From Pelagibius sp050330205 (GTDB lineage Bacteria > Pseudomonadota > Alphaproteobacteria > Kiloniellales > Kiloniellaceae), in contig JBHJOA010000024.1 of assembly GCA_050330205.1 (NCBI GenBank), forward strand, positions 1-64,000: DNA of 64,000 nucleotides. Direction: 5' to 3'. Position 1 is the stretch's first letter, and every line of letters starts with the position of its first letter. Positions 24,492-33,431 of this stretch are shown piece by piece. A program made the position numbers and the translations under genes. The notes below the pieces were generated by a model. It was not told the origin of the DNA. It made no database searches and saw nothing but the letters and a program-made list of their open reading frames with translations.

Positions 24492-25028
24492 TCAGGTCAG
24501 GCGTTCCATCAGGAGCACCGACGTTCCTTTGAACTCGGTTTCGGCAAAGGGCGCGAAGCCGCATTTTTCGGCTACGCGCAGCGACGCCTGGTTCTGCGGA
24601 TCGACGATGCAGACGTAGCGCTTGGCTCCGAGATTCGATTCCGCCCAAGCCAGGGCCGCCTGCACTGCTTCGGTCGCATAGCCTTTACCGTGGGCCGACG
24701 GCGATAGCACCCACCCGACCTCTGGCGCGCCGTCAAGGCCCGGCTCAATATCCCGTTTGAAGTCCGCCATGCCGATCTGGCCGACGAACCGTCCGCCTTG
24801 GCGCTCCTCGGCCAGCCAGTAACCGAAGCCGTGCAAGGCCCAGTGGCCGGCACTGCTCAAGAGGCGCAACCAACTCTCGGATGGTGTCGAGGGCTGGCCG
24901 CCGATGAATCGGGTGACCGAGGGGTCGCCCCAAAGGGCGGCCAGGTGCCGGAAGTCGTCCGGGACGTAGCCGCGCAGGATCAAGCGCCCGGTCTTCACAA
25001 TGGGAATGTTCAGGCCGGCGTGCGGCAT
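24492..25028 (-). CDS. GNAT acetyltransferase, RimJ/RimL type
   Basis: 178 residues from ATG 25028, 4 bases after the purD stop, so probably on the purD transcript. TGRLILRGYVPDD at the N-terminus, EVGWVLSPSAHGKGYATEA (acetyl-CoA loop) and NQASLRVAEKCGF are typical of the acetyltransferase family that modifies protein N-termini or small amines. The substrate is not predictable. Confidence 0.85.
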   Translation of the reverse strand: MPHAGLNIPIVKTGRLILRGYVPDDFRHLAALWGDPSVTRFIGGQPSTPSESWLRLLSSAGHWALHGFGYWLAEERQGGRFVGQIGMADFKRDIEPGLDGAPEVGWVLSPSAHGKGYATEAVQAALAWAESNLGAKRYVCIVDPQNQASLRVAEKCGFAPFAETEFKGTSVLLMERLT

Positions 25029-25032
25029 CAGT

Positions 25033-26313
25033 TCAGCGCTGCGCAATCGCGCGCCAGCCGATATCGCGGCGGCAGAATCCCTCGGGCCAGTCGATCTTGT
25101 CGACCGCGGCGTAGGCGAGCGCCTGGGCATCCTTGATGGTCGGGGCCATGGCGGTGACGTTCAGCACGCGACCGCCGTTGGCGAGAACCTCGCCGTCCGG
25201 GCCGGCCACGGTGCCGGCATGGAACACCTTCACGTCGTCGGAGTTGCCGCCGGCGTGTTCGAGACCGCGGATGACGCTGCCTTTCTCGTAGGCGCCCGGA
25301 TAGCCTCTGGCGGCCATCACCACGGTCAGTGCGGCTTCTTCGTACCAGCGCAGGTCGAAGGACGAGAGCACGCCGTCCGTGCTGGCGATCAGTGCCGGCA
25401 GCAGGTCCGACATCAGCCGCATGAGGATCACCTGGCACTCCGGATCGCCGAAGCGCACGTTGTATTCGATGAGCTGCGGGCCGTCCCCGGTGATCATCAG
25501 GCCGGCATAGAGCACGCCCTTGTAGGGCGCGCCCTCGGCCTTCATGGCGGCCACGGTCGGGCGGACGATGCGCTCCATGGTCTCTTCGATCAGCTCGGGC
25601 GTCATCACCGGTGCCGGCGAATAGGCGCCCATGCCGCCGGTGTTCGGGCCCTCGTCGCCGTCGAAGGCACGCTTGTGGTCCTGCGCGGTGACCAGGGGCA
25701 GGGCGGTTTCGCCGTCGACCAGGGCAAAGAAGCTGGCCTCCTCGCCCTCCAGGAACGCCTCGATGACCAGTTCGGCGCCGGCCTCGCCGAAGGCGCCGCC
25801 GGCCATCGCTTCGTCGATGGCGGCCAGGGCCTCGTCCTCGGTCATGGCGACGGTGACGCCCTTGCCGGCGGCCAGGCCGTCGGCCTTGACGACGATGGGC
25901 GCGCCCTGCGCGTAGACATAGGCCTTGGCGGCGGCGGCTTCGGTGAAGCGGGCGTAGGCGGCGGTCGGGATGCCGTAGCGCGCGCAGAGATCCTTGGTGA
26001 AGCCCTTGGAGCCCTCCAGGCGCGCGGCGGCGGCGCTGGGGCCGAAGGCCTTCACGCCGATCGCGGCGAGGCGGTCGACGAGGCCCAGCACCAGCGGCGC
26101 TTCCGGCCCGACCACCACGTAGTCGATGGCTTCCCGCTGCACGAAGGCGAGAAGACCCTCGACATCCTCGGCGGCGATCGGCACACAGGTGGCTTCCTCG
26201 GCGATGCCGGCGTTGCCCGGCGCGCAGAACAGCTTGTGGCAGAGGGGGGAGGCCGCGATGGTCCAGCAGAGTGCGTGCTCGCGGCCGCCGCCGCCCACGA
26301 CCAGAACTTTCAT
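25033..26313 (-). CDS. purD: Phosphoribosylamine-glycine ligase
   Basis: 426 residues, full length. The N-terminus MKVLVVGGGGREHALCW, the ATP-grasp segments PIVVKADGLAAGKGV and PNTGGMGAYSPAP, and the metal-binding YNVRFGDPECQ are all intact. It makes glycinamide ribonucleotide in purine synthesis. It is divergent from xseA, and a GNAT gene follows in the same direction. Confidence 0.96.
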   Translation of the reverse strand: MKVLVVGGGGREHALCWTIAASPLCHKLFCAPGNAGIAEEATCVPIAAEDVEGLLAFVQREAIDYVVVGPEAPLVLGLVDRLAAIGVKAFGPSAAAARLEGSKGFTKDLCARYGIPTAAYARFTEAAAAKAYVYAQGAPIVVKADGLAAGKGVTVAMTEDEALAAIDEAMAGGAFGEAGAELVIEAFLEGEEASFFALVDGETALPLVTAQDHKRAFDGDEGPNTGGMGAYSPAPVMTPELIEETMERIVRPTVAAMKAEGAPYKGVLYAGLMITGDGPQLIEYNVRFGDPECQVILMRLMSDLLPALIASTDGVLSSFDLRWYEEAALTVVMAARGYPGAYEKGSVIRGLEHAGGNSDDVKVFHAGTVAGPDGEVLANGGRVLNVTAMAPTIKDAQALAYAAVDKIDWPEGFCRRDIGWRAIAQR

Positions 26314-26412
26314 GCTGCGGGTACCTTCATGCTGCTCCCACGAACCTGCGGCGGCGCGACTCTCCGCCATGGCCTGTCCGGCGGCGCTCTTGTAGCATAG
26401 CCGGCAGCAGCC

Positions 26413-27900
26413 ATGACCGATTTTTATCCAGCAGCCGCCGGCGACGGCGGGCCCTTGCCCGGCAACGTGCCGGAGTTCTCCGTCTCGGAGATCTCCATGG
26501 CCGTCAAGCGCACCCTCGAGGGCACCTTCGAGCGGGTGCGCGTGCGCGGCGAGATCTCCGGCTTCAAGCGCGCCGCCTCGGGGCACCTCTACATGGCCCT
26601 GAAGGACGAGAACGCGGTGCTCGACGCGGTGTGCTGGCGCGGCACCGCCGGGCGGCTCTCCATGGCACCGGAAGACGGCATGGAGGTCATCGCCACCGGC
26701 CGCATCACCAGCTATCCGGGCCGCTCCAAATACCAGATCGTCATCGAATCGCTGGAACTGGCCGGCGAGGGCGCGCTGCTGAAGCTGCTGGAGGACCGGC
26801 GCCGCAAGCTGGCTGCCGAGGGCCTCTTCGACGAGGCGCGCAAGCGGCCGCTGCCGTTCCTGCCGGAAGTGATCGGCGTGGTCACCTCGCCGACCGGCGC
26901 GGTGATCCGCGACATCCTGCACCGCCTGGCCGACCGCTTCCCGCGCCGGGTGCTGGTCTGGCCCGTGCTGGTGCAGGGCGAGGGCTCGGCCGAGCAGGTG
27001 GCGGCGGCGATTCGCGGCTTCAACGCCTTTGCCGCCGGCGGCGCGCTGCCGCGGCCCGACCTGCTGATCGTGGCGCGCGGCGGCGGTTCGCTGGAGGATC
27101 TCTGGGCCTTCAACGAGGAGGTGGTGGTGCGTGCCGCCGCCGAATCGGCCATTCCGCTGATCTCCGCCGTCGGCCACGAGACCGACACCACCCTCATCGA
27201 CTACGCCGCCGACCGCCGCGCGCCGACGCCGACCGCCGCCGCCGAGATCGCCGTGCCGGTCCGCCGCGACCTGCTGATCCAGGCCGGCGATCTGCAGCGC
27301 CGCCTGCTCGGCGCCACCGGCCGCATGGTCGAGGAGCGGCGGGTGCAGTTGCAGGGCCTCGGGCGCGGGTTGGTCGATCCCCGGCGCCTGCTGGAAGACA
27401 TGAGCCAGCGCCTCGACGAGCGCGCCGAGCGCCTGCGGGGCGCCTGGCTGGCGCTGGTCAGGGACCGGCAGGCCCGGGCCGACCGCCTGGGCGCCGGCCT
27501 GCCGCATCCGCGCCGCCTGCTGGCGGTGAAGTCGGAGCAGTTCGCCGGGCCGGCCGCGCGGCTCGACCTGCTGCGGCCGCGCCTGCTGGGCGAGCGGCGC
27601 CAGGAGGTCGACGGCCTTAACCGGGTGTTAGAGAGCGTGTCCTACAAGAAGGTACTGCAGCGCGGCTACGCGGTGGTGCGCGGGCCCGAGGGCGCGATCA
27701 CGGCGCCGGAGGCCGTGACACCGGGGCTGGCGCTGGAGCTGGAGTTCGCTGCCGGCCGCGCGGCGGCCACCGGTGGCGGCCGGCCCGCGGCGTCCAGGTC
27801 CGAGCCGTCCAGGTCCGAGCCGTCGAGGCCCGCAGCGTCGAAGCCGGCGGCCGCGAAGAAGAAACCCGCGCCGGACGATCCGCAAGGCTCACTGCTATGA
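26413..27900 (+). CDS. xseA: Exodeoxyribonuclease VII large subunit
   Basis: 495 residues. The N-terminal OB-fold (SVSEISMAVKRTLEGTFERV, ISGFKRAASGHLYMALKD) is followed by the catalytic core with VVTSPTGAVIRDILHR, ARGGGSLEDLW and SAVGHETDTTLIDY. A long helical region leads to KVLQRGYAVVRG near the end. The last 50 residues are a Ser/Arg/Glu/Pro and Lys/Ala-rich tail containing a 15-base DNA repeat. The small subunit XseB is not in this window. Confidence 0.94.
   Translation: MTDFYPAAAGDGGPLPGNVPEFSVSEISMAVKRTLEGTFERVRVRGEISGFKRAASGHLYMALKDENAVLDAVCWRGTAGRLSMAPEDGMEVIATGRITSYPGRSKYQIVIESLELAGEGALLKLLEDRRRKLAAEGLFDEARKRPLPFLPEVIGVVTSPTGAVIRDILHRLADRFPRRVLVWPVLVQGEGSAEQVAAAIRGFNAFAAGGALPRPDLLIVARGGGSLEDLWAFNEEVVVRAAAESAIPLISAVGHETDTTLIDYAADRRAPTPTAAAEIAVPVRRDLLIQAGDLQRRLLGATGRMVEERRVQLQGLGRGLVDPRRLLEDMSQRLDERAERLRGAWLALVRDRQARADRLGAGLPHPRRLLAVKSEQFAGPAARLDLLRPRLLGERRQEVDGLNRVLESVSYKKVLQRGYAVVRGPEGAITAPEAVTPGLALELEFAAGRAAATGGGRPAASRSEPSRSEPSRPAASKPAAAKKKPAPDDPQGSLL
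27793..27837. repeat. 15-base in-frame tandem repeat in the xseA tail
   Basis: TCCAGGTCCGAGCCG at 27793-27807 is repeated exactly at 27808-27822. A diverged copy follows at 27823-27837, and a weaker fourth begins at 27838. It encodes SRSEP-SRSEP-SRPAA-SKPAA in the disordered C-terminus, so length change would be tolerated. Confidence 0.85.
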
Positions 27901-28739
27901 TCCGCTCCTTGTTCGCCGTCCTCCTGGGCCTCCTCGGCCTGCTGGTCCTGCCCGGCCTCGCCGCGGCGGCCGAAGTCGCCCTGAAAGGCGATCTGATCCA
28001 GGGCGGACTGATGTTCGGCCAGGCGGCGCCCGGCGCCCGCGCGACCTTGAACGGACAGCCGCTGCGCATGACCGCCGACGGCCGCTTCATCTTCGGGTTC
28101 GGCCGCGACGCGGCGCCCCGGGCGACGCTCGAGGTCGTCGCGCCCGACGGCGCGGTCGAGACCCGCGAACTGGAGATCGCCGCCCGCAACTACGACATCC
28201 AGCGCATCGACGGCCTCGCCCAGAGCTACGTGACTCCGCCCGAAGAGGTGCTGGCGCGCATCCGCGCCGACGCCGAGGCGGCGGCCCGCGCGCGCGAGGC
28301 GGACCGGCCGGAGAGCGACTTCGACACAGGCTTCATCTGGCCGGCGATCGGTCGGATCTCCGGGGTCTACGGCTCCCAGCGCATCCTCAACGGCGAGCCG
28401 CGCCAGCCGCACTACGGGATCGACATCGCCGGCCCCGTCGGCACGCCGGTGATGGCGCCCGCCGACGGCATCGTGACCCTGGTGCATCCCGACATGTACT
28501 TCAGCGGTGCCACGCTGATCATCGACCACGGCCACGGCCTCAGCTCCACCTTCCTGCATCTGCAGGAGATCCGGGTGGCCGAGGGCCAGAAAGTGCGCCA
28601 GGGCGAGGAGGTGGCGCTGATGGGCGCCTCCGGCCGCGTCACCGGCCCGCACCTCGACTGGCGCATCAACTGGCGCGAGGAGCGCATCGACCCGGCGCTG
28701 CTGGTGCCGCCGATGCCCCAGGCCCCGACGCCGCAGTAG
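27897..28739 (+). CDS. M23-family (LytM) peptidoglycan endopeptidase
   Basis: 280 residues, overlapping xseA by ATGA. A signal peptide (FAVLLGLLGLLVLPGLAAAA) exports it. The LytM domain spans about 155-270: the first zinc ligands are His and Asp in PHYGIDIAGP, and the active His pair region reads TGPHLDWRINW. In classical LytM enzymes this is HLH; here the final zinc ligand is Asp. I recall the same HLDWR form from other proteobacterial M23 proteins, so it may still be active. An N-terminal beta domain (residues 28-100) probably binds or occludes the site. Confidence 0.85.
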   Translation: MIRSLFAVLLGLLGLLVLPGLAAAAEVALKGDLIQGGLMFGQAAPGARATLNGQPLRMTADGRFIFGFGRDAAPRATLEVVAPDGAVETRELEIAARNYDIQRIDGLAQSYVTPPEEVLARIRADAEAAARAREADRPESDFDTGFIWPAIGRISGVYGSQRILNGEPRQPHYGIDIAGPVGTPVMAPADGIVTLVHPDMYFSGATLIIDHGHGLSSTFLHLQEIRVAEGQKVRQGEEVALMGASGRVTGPHLDWRINWREERIDPALLVPPMPQAPTPQ

Positions 28740-28745
28740 GCGGCG

Positions 28746-29666
28746 CTACGGCCGGTCCCAGCGGCGGTGCAGCCACAGCCAGTCCTGCGGGCGCTGGCGG
28801 ATCCAGCGCTCCAGGATGCGGTTCACCTCGGTCATCATCGCCTTGGCCTCATCGTTGCGGTCGCCGAGGTGCGGGCGCTGCACCGGTTCCTCCAGGGTGA
28901 TGCGGAAGCGGGCGCCGCCGAGCCGCTCCAGGTGTACCGGCACCATCGGCAGATCCTTGTCGATCGCCAGCTTGGCGACACCGAGCGTGGTGCGCGCGGG
29001 CCGGCCGAACAGCGGCAAGGCAACCCCCTGGCTGGTGCGCTGGTCCACCAGGGCGCCCAGGTTGAGGCCCTGGTCCAACAGCTTCACCGCCTGGCGGCCG
29101 CCCTCGATCCCCTTCGGAATCTTGCCCCAGTTGCCGGTCGGCTTTTCGCGGAAGTACAGCAGGATGCGCTGGATCAAGGGATTGTTCACCGGGCGGGAAA
29201 TGACCGTCAGGTTGAGCCCGTGGTTGTAGGCGACAATCGGCATCAGTTCGAAGTTCGCCATGTGGGCGGAAAAGCCGATGAACGGCTTTCCGCCCTGCTG
29301 TACGCCGACCATGCGCTCGGCATGCAGCACTTCGACCCGGCCGGACTTCGGATCGGCGATGGCGCCGAGGTGAGGGTACTCGGCGATCATGCGCCCGAGG
29401 TTGTCCCACATGCCGGCGACGATGTGCCTGCGCTCGGCCTCGGGCATGTCCGGAAAGGCGATGTGGAGATGCTTCATGGCGCGCCGGCTGACCGGCAGGC
29501 GGGTGCCGATCTGACGCGTCAGCCAGCCGCCGAGGTCGGAGGCGCGGTCGACCGGCAGCAGCCAGAAGAGACCCAGGACCAGGAACTGCAGGCCCGCTTC
29601 GACGCCATGGCGCAGGCTGCGCAGCGCCCGGCGCCAGGGCCGGTGCTTGTGGGCCCAGGAAGTCAT
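28746..29666 (-). CDS. Lipid A biosynthesis acyltransferase (LpxL/LpxM family)
   Basis: 306 residues from ATG 29666, overlapping the lpxK stop. One N-terminal hydrophobic segment (FLVLGLFWLLP) anchors it to the inner membrane. The catalytic H(x)4E motif is SAHMANFELM. Further conserved stretches are NWGKIPKGIEGG and the LVDQRTSQGVALPLFG substrate loop. It adds a secondary acyl chain to lipid A. The C-terminal DWLWLHRRW is typical of the family. Confidence 0.9.
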   Translation of the reverse strand: MTSWAHKHRPWRRALRSLRHGVEAGLQFLVLGLFWLLPVDRASDLGGWLTRQIGTRLPVSRRAMKHLHIAFPDMPEAERRHIVAGMWDNLGRMIAEYPHLGAIADPKSGRVEVLHAERMVGVQQGGKPFIGFSAHMANFELMPIVAYNHGLNLTVISRPVNNPLIQRILLYFREKPTGNWGKIPKGIEGGRQAVKLLDQGLNLGALVDQRTSQGVALPLFGRPARTTLGVAKLAIDKDLPMVPVHLERLGGARFRITLEEPVQRPHLGDRNDEAKAMMTEVNRILERWIRQRPQDWLWLHRRWDRP

Positions 29667-30676
29667 CGGCCGGTGGTCCTCGCAGGCGTCAGGGGCAGGC
29701 GCTCCAGCAGGCGGAGCAGGGCCTCCTTGTCTTCCCACTGCAGTTCGACGTCAAGCACGGCCAGGTCGTCGGGAACCTGAGGGCCGAGGCGCACGGCGTC
29801 CTTGGCGGTGGTCACCAGCCGCGCGCCGGCGGCCGCGGCGGCGGCACGCAGGCGCGCCAGCGTGGAATCGTCGTAAGCCTGGTGATCGGCGAAGGCTTCG
29901 CTGCCAACGAGCTCGGCGTCGAGGGCGCGGAGGCTGTCGAAGAATTTCTCCGGGTGGCCGATGCCGGCGAAGGCGAAGACGCGCTGCCCCCGCAGCGAGT
30001 CGGCGAATGCCCGGTCACGGGGCACCAGCCGCGCCCGCAGCAGCGGCAGCTTCGCGGCTTCCCGCCCGATCAGGTTCTTCTCTGTTTCGCCGATCGCGGC
30101 CTCGCCGACGACGACCACGGCGTCGGCCCGCGCGAAACCGCTGGCCGCGGTCTCCCGCAGCGGCCCGGCCGGGATCACGCAGCCGTTGCCGAGGCCGTAG
30201 CCGGCGTCGACCACCAGCAGCGAGAGATCCTTGGCCAGTCCGGGGTTCTGAAAGCCGTCGTCCATGACGATGATGCCGGCACCTTCCTCGACGGCCTCCT
30301 TGGCGCCGTCGGCGCGGTCGCGCGCCACCCAGGTGGGGGCGGCCCTGGCCAGCAGCAGCGCCTCGTCGCCGACCAGGGCGGCATCGTGCCGCGCGAGGTC
30401 GACCAGCAGCGGCCCGGCCGCGCTGCCGCCGTAGCCGCGGGTCAGCGCCATCGGCCGCAGGCCGCGCTCGGCGAGCAGGGCGAGCAGCGAGAGCACTACC
30501 GGTGTCTTGCCGGCACCGCCGGCCACCAGGTTGCCGACGCAGATCACCGGCACCGGGGCCCGCCACGGCCGGGTCACGGCGCGGCGGGCAACGCCGGCCA
30601 GGTGATAGGCATGGCCGAGCGGCGCCAGCAGGCGCGCCAGCGCCCCGTCGTGCCGCCAGAACTCAGGCGCTCGCAT
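29663..30676 (-). CDS. lpxK: Tetraacyldisaccharide 4'-kinase
   Basis: 337 residues. The Walker A loop is VGNLVAGGAGKTPV, followed by LTRGYGGSAAGPLLVD and the Walker B-like IIVMDDGFQNPGL. An N-terminal amphipathic region attaches it to the membrane. It phosphorylates the lipid A precursor. It overlaps the DUF374 gene upstream by 14 bases and the acyltransferase downstream by 4, so the three are coupled. Confidence 0.94.
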   Translation of the reverse strand: MRAPEFWRHDGALARLLAPLGHAYHLAGVARRAVTRPWRAPVPVICVGNLVAGGAGKTPVVLSLLALLAERGLRPMALTRGYGGSAAGPLLVDLARHDAALVGDEALLLARAAPTWVARDRADGAKEAVEEGAGIIVMDDGFQNPGLAKDLSLLVVDAGYGLGNGCVIPAGPLRETAASGFARADAVVVVGEAAIGETEKNLIGREAAKLPLLRARLVPRDRAFADSLRGQRVFAFAGIGHPEKFFDSLRALDAELVGSEAFADHQAYDDSTLARLRAAAAAAGARLVTTAKDAVRLGPQVPDDLAVLDVELQWEDKEALLRLLERLPLTPARTTGR

Positions 30677-31394
30677 GGCGCTGTGGCAGGTCTTCGGGGG
30701 CGGCGGCCTGGATTTCCTCCTGGCCCAGCGCGCGCTCGGCGTCGTTGGTGAGAGCGTTCAGGCTGTCCTCCAGGCGCTGCCGGCAGAGTTCCAGCGTCGC
30801 CGGGTCGGCGTCCCGAGGCACGTAGACCGGCGGCCCGATCCGTATCACGGCGCGGGCGAAGGGCAGCGGCAGGCAGAAGCGGTCCCAGCTCGCGAAGATC
30901 TTGCGCGGGCGCGCGCTGCCGCTGTAGGCGACCAGCGGCGCTCCGGTGATCTGCGCCGCCTTCACCGCGCCGGCCTTCAGCCGCATGCGCGGCCCCTTGG
31001 GGCCGTCGGGGGTGATCACCACCGGCACCCCGCGGCGCAACAGGCGGCTCATGCCGAGCAGGGCCGTGGTGCCGCCGCGGCGGCTGGAGCCGAGCACGGT
31101 GTCGTAGTCGAACACCGACGCGGCGCGGGCGATCAGCCGGCCGTCGCGGTGGGCCGAGGTGACGACGCCGAGCCTGGCGGGCCGTCGCGGCCAGGCGCCG
31201 GACAGCAGCAGCATGCGGCCGTGCCACAGACAGATCAGCAAGGGCTGGCCGTTGTCGAGCAGGGCCTGCGTTTCCGGTGCGATCTCGCGCCGCCAGCGCA
31301 CGGTGACGTGGAGGACCCAGAGCAGGAGGGCGATCAGGCGGCCGAACAGCCGCTGCGCCGCCTCGGACTTGATCCAGGAACCGATGAGCTTCAC
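30663..31394 (-). CDS. DUF374 lysophospholipid acyltransferase-family protein
   Basis: 243 residues with an N-terminal hydrophobic segment (RLIALLLWVLHVTV). LICLWHGRMLLL provides the acyltransferase-like His, and TSAHRDGRLIARA, GSSRRGGTTALL and TPDGPKGPRMRLKAGA are the conserved DUF374 blocks. Such proteins sit with lipid A genes in many Alphaproteobacteria and may acylate the lipid A-Kdo core. Usually waaA follows; here lpxK follows directly. Confidence 0.85.
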   Translation of the reverse strand: MKLIGSWIKSEAAQRLFGRLIALLLWVLHVTVRWRREIAPETQALLDNGQPLLICLWHGRMLLLSGAWPRRPARLGVVTSAHRDGRLIARAASVFDYDTVLGSSRRGGTTALLGMSRLLRRGVPVVITPDGPKGPRMRLKAGAVKAAQITGAPLVAYSGSARPRKIFASWDRFCLPLPFARAVIRIGPPVYVPRDADPATLELCRQRLEDSLNALTNDAERALGQEEIQAAAPEDLPQRHASA

Positions 31395-31431
31395 CGCGCG
31401 GTGCTCCGGAGAGATCGTTGAGGCGCGGCCG

Positions 31432-33330
31432 TCAGGCCTGCGCCCTCAGGTCCTTGGGCGCGATGCCGCCGTCGCGGCGCTCTTCCTGCTCGGCGAACTG
31501 CAGGGCGTAGAGTCGCGCGTAGTGGCCGCCGCGGGCGAGCAGTTCGGCATGGCTGCCTTTCTCGACGATGCGCCCCTCCTCCATGACGTAGATGATGTCG
31601 GCATCCACCACGGTGGAGAGGCGATGGGCGATGACGAAGGTGGTGCGTCCGCTGATCAACTGGCTGAGGGCGTGCTGAACGTGGCGTTCGGACTCGCTGT
31701 CGAGGGCGGAGGTCGCCTCGTCGAGCAGCAGGATCGGCGCATTCTTCAGCATGGCGCGGGCGATGGCCACGCGCTGGCGCTGGCCGCCTGAGAGATTGCT
31801 GCCACGCGGGCCGACCTGGGTGTCGTAGCCCTCCGGAAAGCCGGCGATGAAGTCGTGCGCACCGGCCATGCGGGCGGCCTCCTCGATCTCCGCGTCGCTC
31901 GCGCCGGGGCGGCCGTAGGCGATGTTCGCGCGCAGGGTATCGTCGAACAGCAGGATCTCCTGACTGACCAGGGCAATGGCGCCGCGCAGCGAATCCAGGG
32001 TGACGCCGCGCAGATCCTGGCCGTCGATGCTCACGCGGCCGGCATCGGGGTCGTAGAAGCGTGGAATCAGGTTAAGGATCGTCGACTTGCCGGCTCCCGA
32101 GGGCCCGACCAGGGCGACGGTCTTGCCGGCCGGCGCCTCGAGGCTGACACCGTGCAACGCCGCCTTGGCGCGGTCGTAGGAGAAATGCGCGTCCTCGAAG
32201 CGCACGCTGCCGCCGGCGACCCGCAGCGGCTTCGCCTCCGGCGCGTCGACGATCTCCGGCGCGCGGTCGAGCAGAGCGAAGATGCGCTGCGCCGCCGCCA
32301 GGCCGTTCTGCAGCATGGCGTTCAGCTTGCTGAGCCGCTTCAGCGGCTCGTAGGCCAGCAGCAGCGCGAAGATGAAAGTGAAGAGGGACCCGGCGTCGCG
32401 CTGGCCGCTGATCACCTCGTTGCCGCCGTAGAGGATCACGGCGGCGATGGCGAAGCCGCCGAGCGCTTCCATCACCGGATGGATGATGTTGCTGACCCGG
32501 GCGGACTTCTGGTTCAGGCGGAAGACCTCCTCGATGGCCTCGTCCGCGCGCTTCGACTCATAGCGCTCCATGACGTAGGCCTTCACGTGGCGGATGCCCT
32601 GGAAGGCTTCGTCGAGAAGCGTGGTCAGGCGGCCGACCTGCACCTGGTTCTTGCCGGAAACCTTGCGCATGGAGCGGCCGATACGCACCGACGGCAGGAT
32701 CGCCAGCGGCAGGATCACCGTGGTGATGATCGCCAGGCGCCAGTCCTCGGCGAACATCACCCCGACCAGGAAGATCGCCGTCAGGCTATCCTTGCCGATC
32801 GCCGTCAGGGTGCTGGAGGCCATGTTGCGCAGCAGGTTCACGTCGTTGATGAAGTGAGAGATCAGCGTTCCCGGCGAGTTGTGGTGGAAGAACGCGAGGT
32901 CGGCGCCGATCAGCCTGTCGAACAACTGCTGCTGGATTCTGGCGACGACGCGGTGGCCGACATGGCTCATCAGCACCGCCTGGCCGTAGGTGGCGAAGCC
33001 GCGCAGGGCGAAGACCGCCACCGTGGCCAGGGCGATGGGATAAAGCAGCTCCGCCTGCCTGGCGATGAAGATCTCGTTGACCACCGGCTTGATCAGCTGG
33101 GTGAAGGCCGCCGTGGTGGCGGCGACCATGCCCATGCCGAGCAGCGCAAAGGCGATGCGGAGCTTGTGCTCGGCGACGTAGTCGCGCACCAGGCGGCGGA
33201 CCAGCACCTTGGTGTGCTCGTCGCGCAGGTCGACCTTCGTTCCGGCAGCCTTGGGTTTGTCCGACAATTCGCCCGGGATCGGCCCTCTGGGGGCCATGTC
33301 AGCGGTTGATGAGGGGGCCGAGTTTATCAT
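31432..33330 (-). CDS. msbA: Lipid A export ABC transporter, MsbA-like
   Basis: 632 residues: a fused permease-ATPase half transporter. ATG 33330 has GGAGG 5 bases upstream; ATG 33297 is an alternative. Six membrane helices lie in residues 55-345. The ATPase shows Walker A VGPSGAGKSTILNL, signature NLSGGQRQRVAIARA, Walker B ILLLDEATSALD and the His switch VIAHRLST. It flips lipid A-core across the inner membrane. It leads the DUF374-lpxK-acyltransferase run on the same strand. Confidence 0.92.
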   Translation of the reverse strand: MINSAPSSTADMAPRGPIPGELSDKPKAAGTKVDLRDEHTKVLVRRLVRDYVAEHKLRIAFALLGMGMVAATTAAFTQLIKPVVNEIFIARQAELLYPIALATVAVFALRGFATYGQAVLMSHVGHRVVARIQQQLFDRLIGADLAFFHHNSPGTLISHFINDVNLLRNMASSTLTAIGKDSLTAIFLVGVMFAEDWRLAIITTVILPLAILPSVRIGRSMRKVSGKNQVQVGRLTTLLDEAFQGIRHVKAYVMERYESKRADEAIEEVFRLNQKSARVSNIIHPVMEALGGFAIAAVILYGGNEVISGQRDAGSLFTFIFALLLAYEPLKRLSKLNAMLQNGLAAAQRIFALLDRAPEIVDAPEAKPLRVAGGSVRFEDAHFSYDRAKAALHGVSLEAPAGKTVALVGPSGAGKSTILNLIPRFYDPDAGRVSIDGQDLRGVTLDSLRGAIALVSQEILLFDDTLRANIAYGRPGASDAEIEEAARMAGAHDFIAGFPEGYDTQVGPRGSNLSGGQRQRVAIARAMLKNAPILLLDEATSALDSESERHVQHALSQLISGRTTFVIAHRLSTVVDADIIYVMEEGRIVEKGSHAELLARGGHYARLYALQFAEQEERRDGGIAPKDLRAQA

Positions 33331-33431
33331 GCCCTCCGCCGCGGCGTCACGCGGCCAAAAGCCGCCGTGGCCGGGGCTCTCGGGCGCTCCCCGCCCGCTT
33401 GTCGCGCCTGGATTTTGCTGTCGAAGGCACT

